Shown: piece by piece, positions 6,360-7,660 of the stretch | How positions within the stretch are numbered: position 1 is the first letter of the stretch | Layout: the number at the start of each line of letters is the position of its first letter | NCBI GenBank assembly: GCA_050872805.1 | Contig: JBNMHN010000061.1 | Span: 1-7,660 of the forward strand | DNA: 7,660 bases | From: CAKVOD01 sp050872805 | Lineage (GTDB): Bacteria > Bacillota > Clostridia > Christensenellales > UBA1242 | Direction: 5' to 3' | Program-made: the position numbers and the translations under genes | Notes under the pieces: model-generated | Database searches by the model: none | The model's input: only the letters and a program-made list of their open reading frames with translations | Told to the model about the DNA's origin: nothing

Positions 6360-6815
6360 ATGAATAAAATAGAAAGAGATGAAAGGTATAATGCCTATGT
6401 AGAGTCAAAGATACCAAAGACGCATAGTTTTCCGTCATTATTTTATGCATTCGTCATTGGCGGACTTATTTGCGTGTTGGGGCAAACAATTAAGGACTCA
6501 TTACTTACTATATTTGATACTATGACGCCGCAAGAAGCGGGCAACTGGGCGTCGATTGGGCTCATATTTTTAGCGTCGCTTTTGACGGGGCTAGGCGTAT
6601 TCGATGACATTGGCGCAATCGCTGGTGCGGGAACCATTGTACCTATTACAGGTTTTTCAAACTCAATTGCAAGTCCTGCGCTTGAGTTCAAAAAAGAGGG
6701 GTTCATTTTTGGGATGTGTGCCAAAATGTTCATAGTCGCAGGCCCCGTCATCGTTAATGGGGTCGTCGCGAGCATAATTGTTGGATTAATTTATCTTATT
6801 ATTGGAGCGTTTTGA
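6360..6815 (+). CDS. spoVAC: Stage V sporulation protein AC (SpoVAC), DPA channel subunit
   Basis: Inner spore membrane component of the SpoVA system, which imports Ca-dipicolinate into the forespore and releases it at germination; B. subtilis SpoVAC behaves as a mechanosensitive channel. The 151-residue product equals the family length (about 150). It has a short charged N-terminus, then hydrophobic segments at about 25-45 (family-like FVIGGLICVLGQ at 31-42), 64-80 and 122-150. It also has the conserved stretch GAGTIVPITGFSNSIASPALEFKKEG (split here as GAGTIVPITGFSNSI, 88-102, and ASPALEFKKEG, 104-114). The ATG at 6360 follows TGAGG at 6351-6355. The spoVAD reading frame begins right after its stop, so the two are cotranscribed. 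No spoVAA or spoVAB precedes it, as is usual in clostridia. The gene appears intact. Confidence 0.96.
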   Translation: MNKIERDERYNAYVESKIPKTHSFPSLFYAFVIGGLICVLGQTIKDSLLTIFDTMTPQEAGNWASIGLIFLASLLTGLGVFDDIGAIAGAGTIVPITGFSNSIASPALEFKKEGFIFGMCAKMFIVAGPVIVNGVVASIIVGLIYLIIGAF

Positions 6816-6816
6816 T

Positions 6817-7539
6817 ATGATGAAAGAAAAAGAAAAAAACAAACAAACGGTATTTTTCAAAAACAGCCCCAAAATCATATCATCCTATTCAATCGCAGGA
6901 CCCAAAGAATCAAAAAGCGTTTTTTCGCCGTACTTTGACTTTGTTCTTGAGGATGACTTATGGGGCGCGGATTCATACGAAAAAACCGAAAGGAAAATGC
7001 TTGAACATGTTGTATTCAACGCAATAGAAAGGGCAGGAAAGAACCCCGCGGACATTGATGCGCTGATATGCGGGGATTTGTTGAATCAAATCATCAGTTC
7101 AAGTTTTACTGCGCGCAAATTTGATACAACCTACATTGGGCTTTTTGGCGCGTGTTCTACAATGGCGGAATCGCTTGCCGTTGGCGCGTGTCTTGTCGAC
7201 GGGGGCTATTTTGACACAGTTGCTTGCGCAACGGCGAGCCATTTTTCGTCCGTAGAACGTCAATTCCGTTTCCCGCTTGAACTTGGCACACAACGTCCAC
7301 CAACGGCACAGTGGACAGTCACGGGTGGCGGCTGCTCAGTTTTATCGACAAAGGGCGAGGGCGTCAAGATAAGTATGGCGACATTTGGCAAAGTTACTGA
7401 CTTTGATGTAATTGATGCCAACAATATGGGCGCGGCAATGTCGCCTGCCATTGATATAATAGGACTATGTGGAGCGATACTGCCACGAATATCTAATACA
7501 AAAATCTATAATAAGGAGGTTATAAAAGTATCAGCATAA
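6817..7539 (+). CDS. spoVAD: SpoVAD, C-terminally truncated with unrelated 29-residue tail (probably broken)
   Basis: SpoVAD is the peripheral SpoVA protein with a thiolase-like fold that binds dipicolinic acid; intact homologues have about 338 residues. Residues 1-211 match well: IAGPKESKSVF, DIDALICGDLLNQIISSSF (79-97), LFGACSTMAESLAVGA (109-124), LVDGG, ATASHFSSVERQFRFPLELG (138-157), RPPTAQWTVTGGG and NNMGAAMSPA (202-211). The family then continues AADTI and about 120 further residues. Here the frame instead gives IDIIGLCGAILPRIS and on to a stop at 7539, giving 240 residues. Neither other frame resumes the family sequence, so a simple frameshift does not explain it. The DNA also turns more A+T-rich at the break. 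The whole C-terminal half of the thiolase fold is gone, so the product is unlikely to work as a normal SpoVAD. The start is ATG 6817 (or 6820), with GGAG at 6804-6807. The spoVAE gene that normally follows is not seen. Confidence 0.88.
   Translation: MMKEKEKNKQTVFFKNSPKIISSYSIAGPKESKSVFSPYFDFVLEDDLWGADSYEKTERKMLEHVVFNAIERAGKNPADIDALICGDLLNQIISSSFTARKFDTTYIGLFGACSTMAESLAVGACLVDGGYFDTVACATASHFSSVERQFRFPLELGTQRPPTAQWTVTGGGCSVLSTKGEGVKISMATFGKVTDFDVIDANNMGAAMSPAIDIIGLCGAILPRISNTKIYNKEVIKVSA
7513..7520 (+). promoter_or_regulatory. Orphan Shine-Dalgarno-like sequence in the spoVAD tail
   Basis: AAGGAGGT is a near-perfect ribosome binding site but has no ATG, GTG or TTG at a workable distance downstream; the frame after it reads ATA AAA GTA TCA GCA TAA. 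It suggests the tail was once a gene-start region rather than coding sequence. Confidence 0.4.
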
Positions 7540-7545
7540 AAAAAG

Positions 7546-7571
7546 AAGTTTGAGGTTATCAAACTTTTTTT
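7546..7571 (+). terminator. Intrinsic terminator after truncated spoVAD
   Basis: AAGTTTGA (7546-7553) pairs perfectly with TCAAACTT (7559-7566) around a GGTTA loop and runs into seven T residues (7565-7571). It begins 6 bp after the spoVAD stop and would end the spoVAC-spoVAD transcript here. Confidence 0.85.
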
Positions 7572-7649
7572 ATAAGAAAAAAATTTTAAATAATAGGTAA
7601 TTTTAGAAAAATGTGTTATTATAGAAATGAAATAAAACGGAGGTAGATT

Positions 7650-7660
7650 ATGATTGGAGC
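7650..7660 (+). CDS. Start of an unidentified gene, cut by window end
   Basis: ATG ATT GGA GC begins at 7650, preceded by GGAGGT at 7639-7644, a strong ribosome binding site at good spacing. A TATTAT at 7617-7622 could be a -10 element, but no clear -35 is present. Only Met-Ile-Gly can be read, too little to identify the product. It does not resemble the start of the SpoVAE proteins as I remember them, though three residues cannot exclude this. If an element has entered spoVAD, this may be its first gene. Confidence 0.6.

Noticed and set aside
6802..6816. TTG start at 6802 for spoVAD, overlapping spoVAC
   Set aside because: No ribosome binding site was seen upstream of it, and GGAG at 6804-6807 is well placed for the ATG at 6817 or 6820.
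1..7660. CRISPR arrays, tRNA or rRNA genes
   Set aside because: I saw no regularly spaced direct repeats, no CCA-ended cloverleaf and no rRNA-like stretch on either strand.

Overview
The window looks like chromosomal DNA from an A+T-rich, endospore-forming member of the Bacillota, most likely an uncultured clostridial lineage. The reasons are a CtsR repressor with matching CtsR operators, a ClpC-type unfoldase, a spoVAC-spoVAD pair without spoVAA/spoVAB (the clostridial arrangement), strong GGAGG ribosome binding sites and consensus vegetative promoter elements. No species can be named from this sequence.

Layout. (1) 2-715: the C-terminal half of cysteinyl-tRNA synthetase, cut by the window edge. 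(2) 716-1154: about 440 bp without a convincing gene. It holds a 36-bp perfect palindrome followed by a T-run, a second terminator-like hairpin, a pair of degenerate inverted repeats that may bound a decayed MITE or IS remnant, and then a perfect TTGACA-N17-TATAAT promoter flanked by two exact CtsR boxes. (3) 1155-4126: a two-gene ctsR-clpC heat-shock operon lacking the mcsA-mcsB genes that sit between these two in Bacillus. It ends in a hairpin that can serve both strands. (4) 4205-6235, minus strand, convergent with clpC: an exported, very asparagine-rich protein with one more ordinary helical segment in its middle; I do not recognise its family. (5) 6236-6359: a divergent intergenic region with weak sporulation-type promoter candidates. 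(6) 6360-7539: spoVAC followed by a spoVAD that matches the family for about 210 residues, then turns into an unrelated 29-residue tail and stops roughly 100 residues short. (7) 7540-7660: a terminator and the first codons of another gene.

How the genes work together. CtsR represses its own operon through the two boxes, and ClpC is the protein-quality-control output. SpoVAC and SpoVAD belong to the SpoVA system that moves dipicolinic acid into the developing spore and out of it during germination. The Asn-rich protein shares the divergent region with spoVAC and may be sporulation-linked, but only position and weak promoter matches suggest this.

Most worth following up: the abrupt break in spoVAD near 7450-7461 (inserted element, deletion or assembly join), the ClpC that has MLA where the ClpP-docking VGF tripeptide is expected, and the Asn-rich exported protein.
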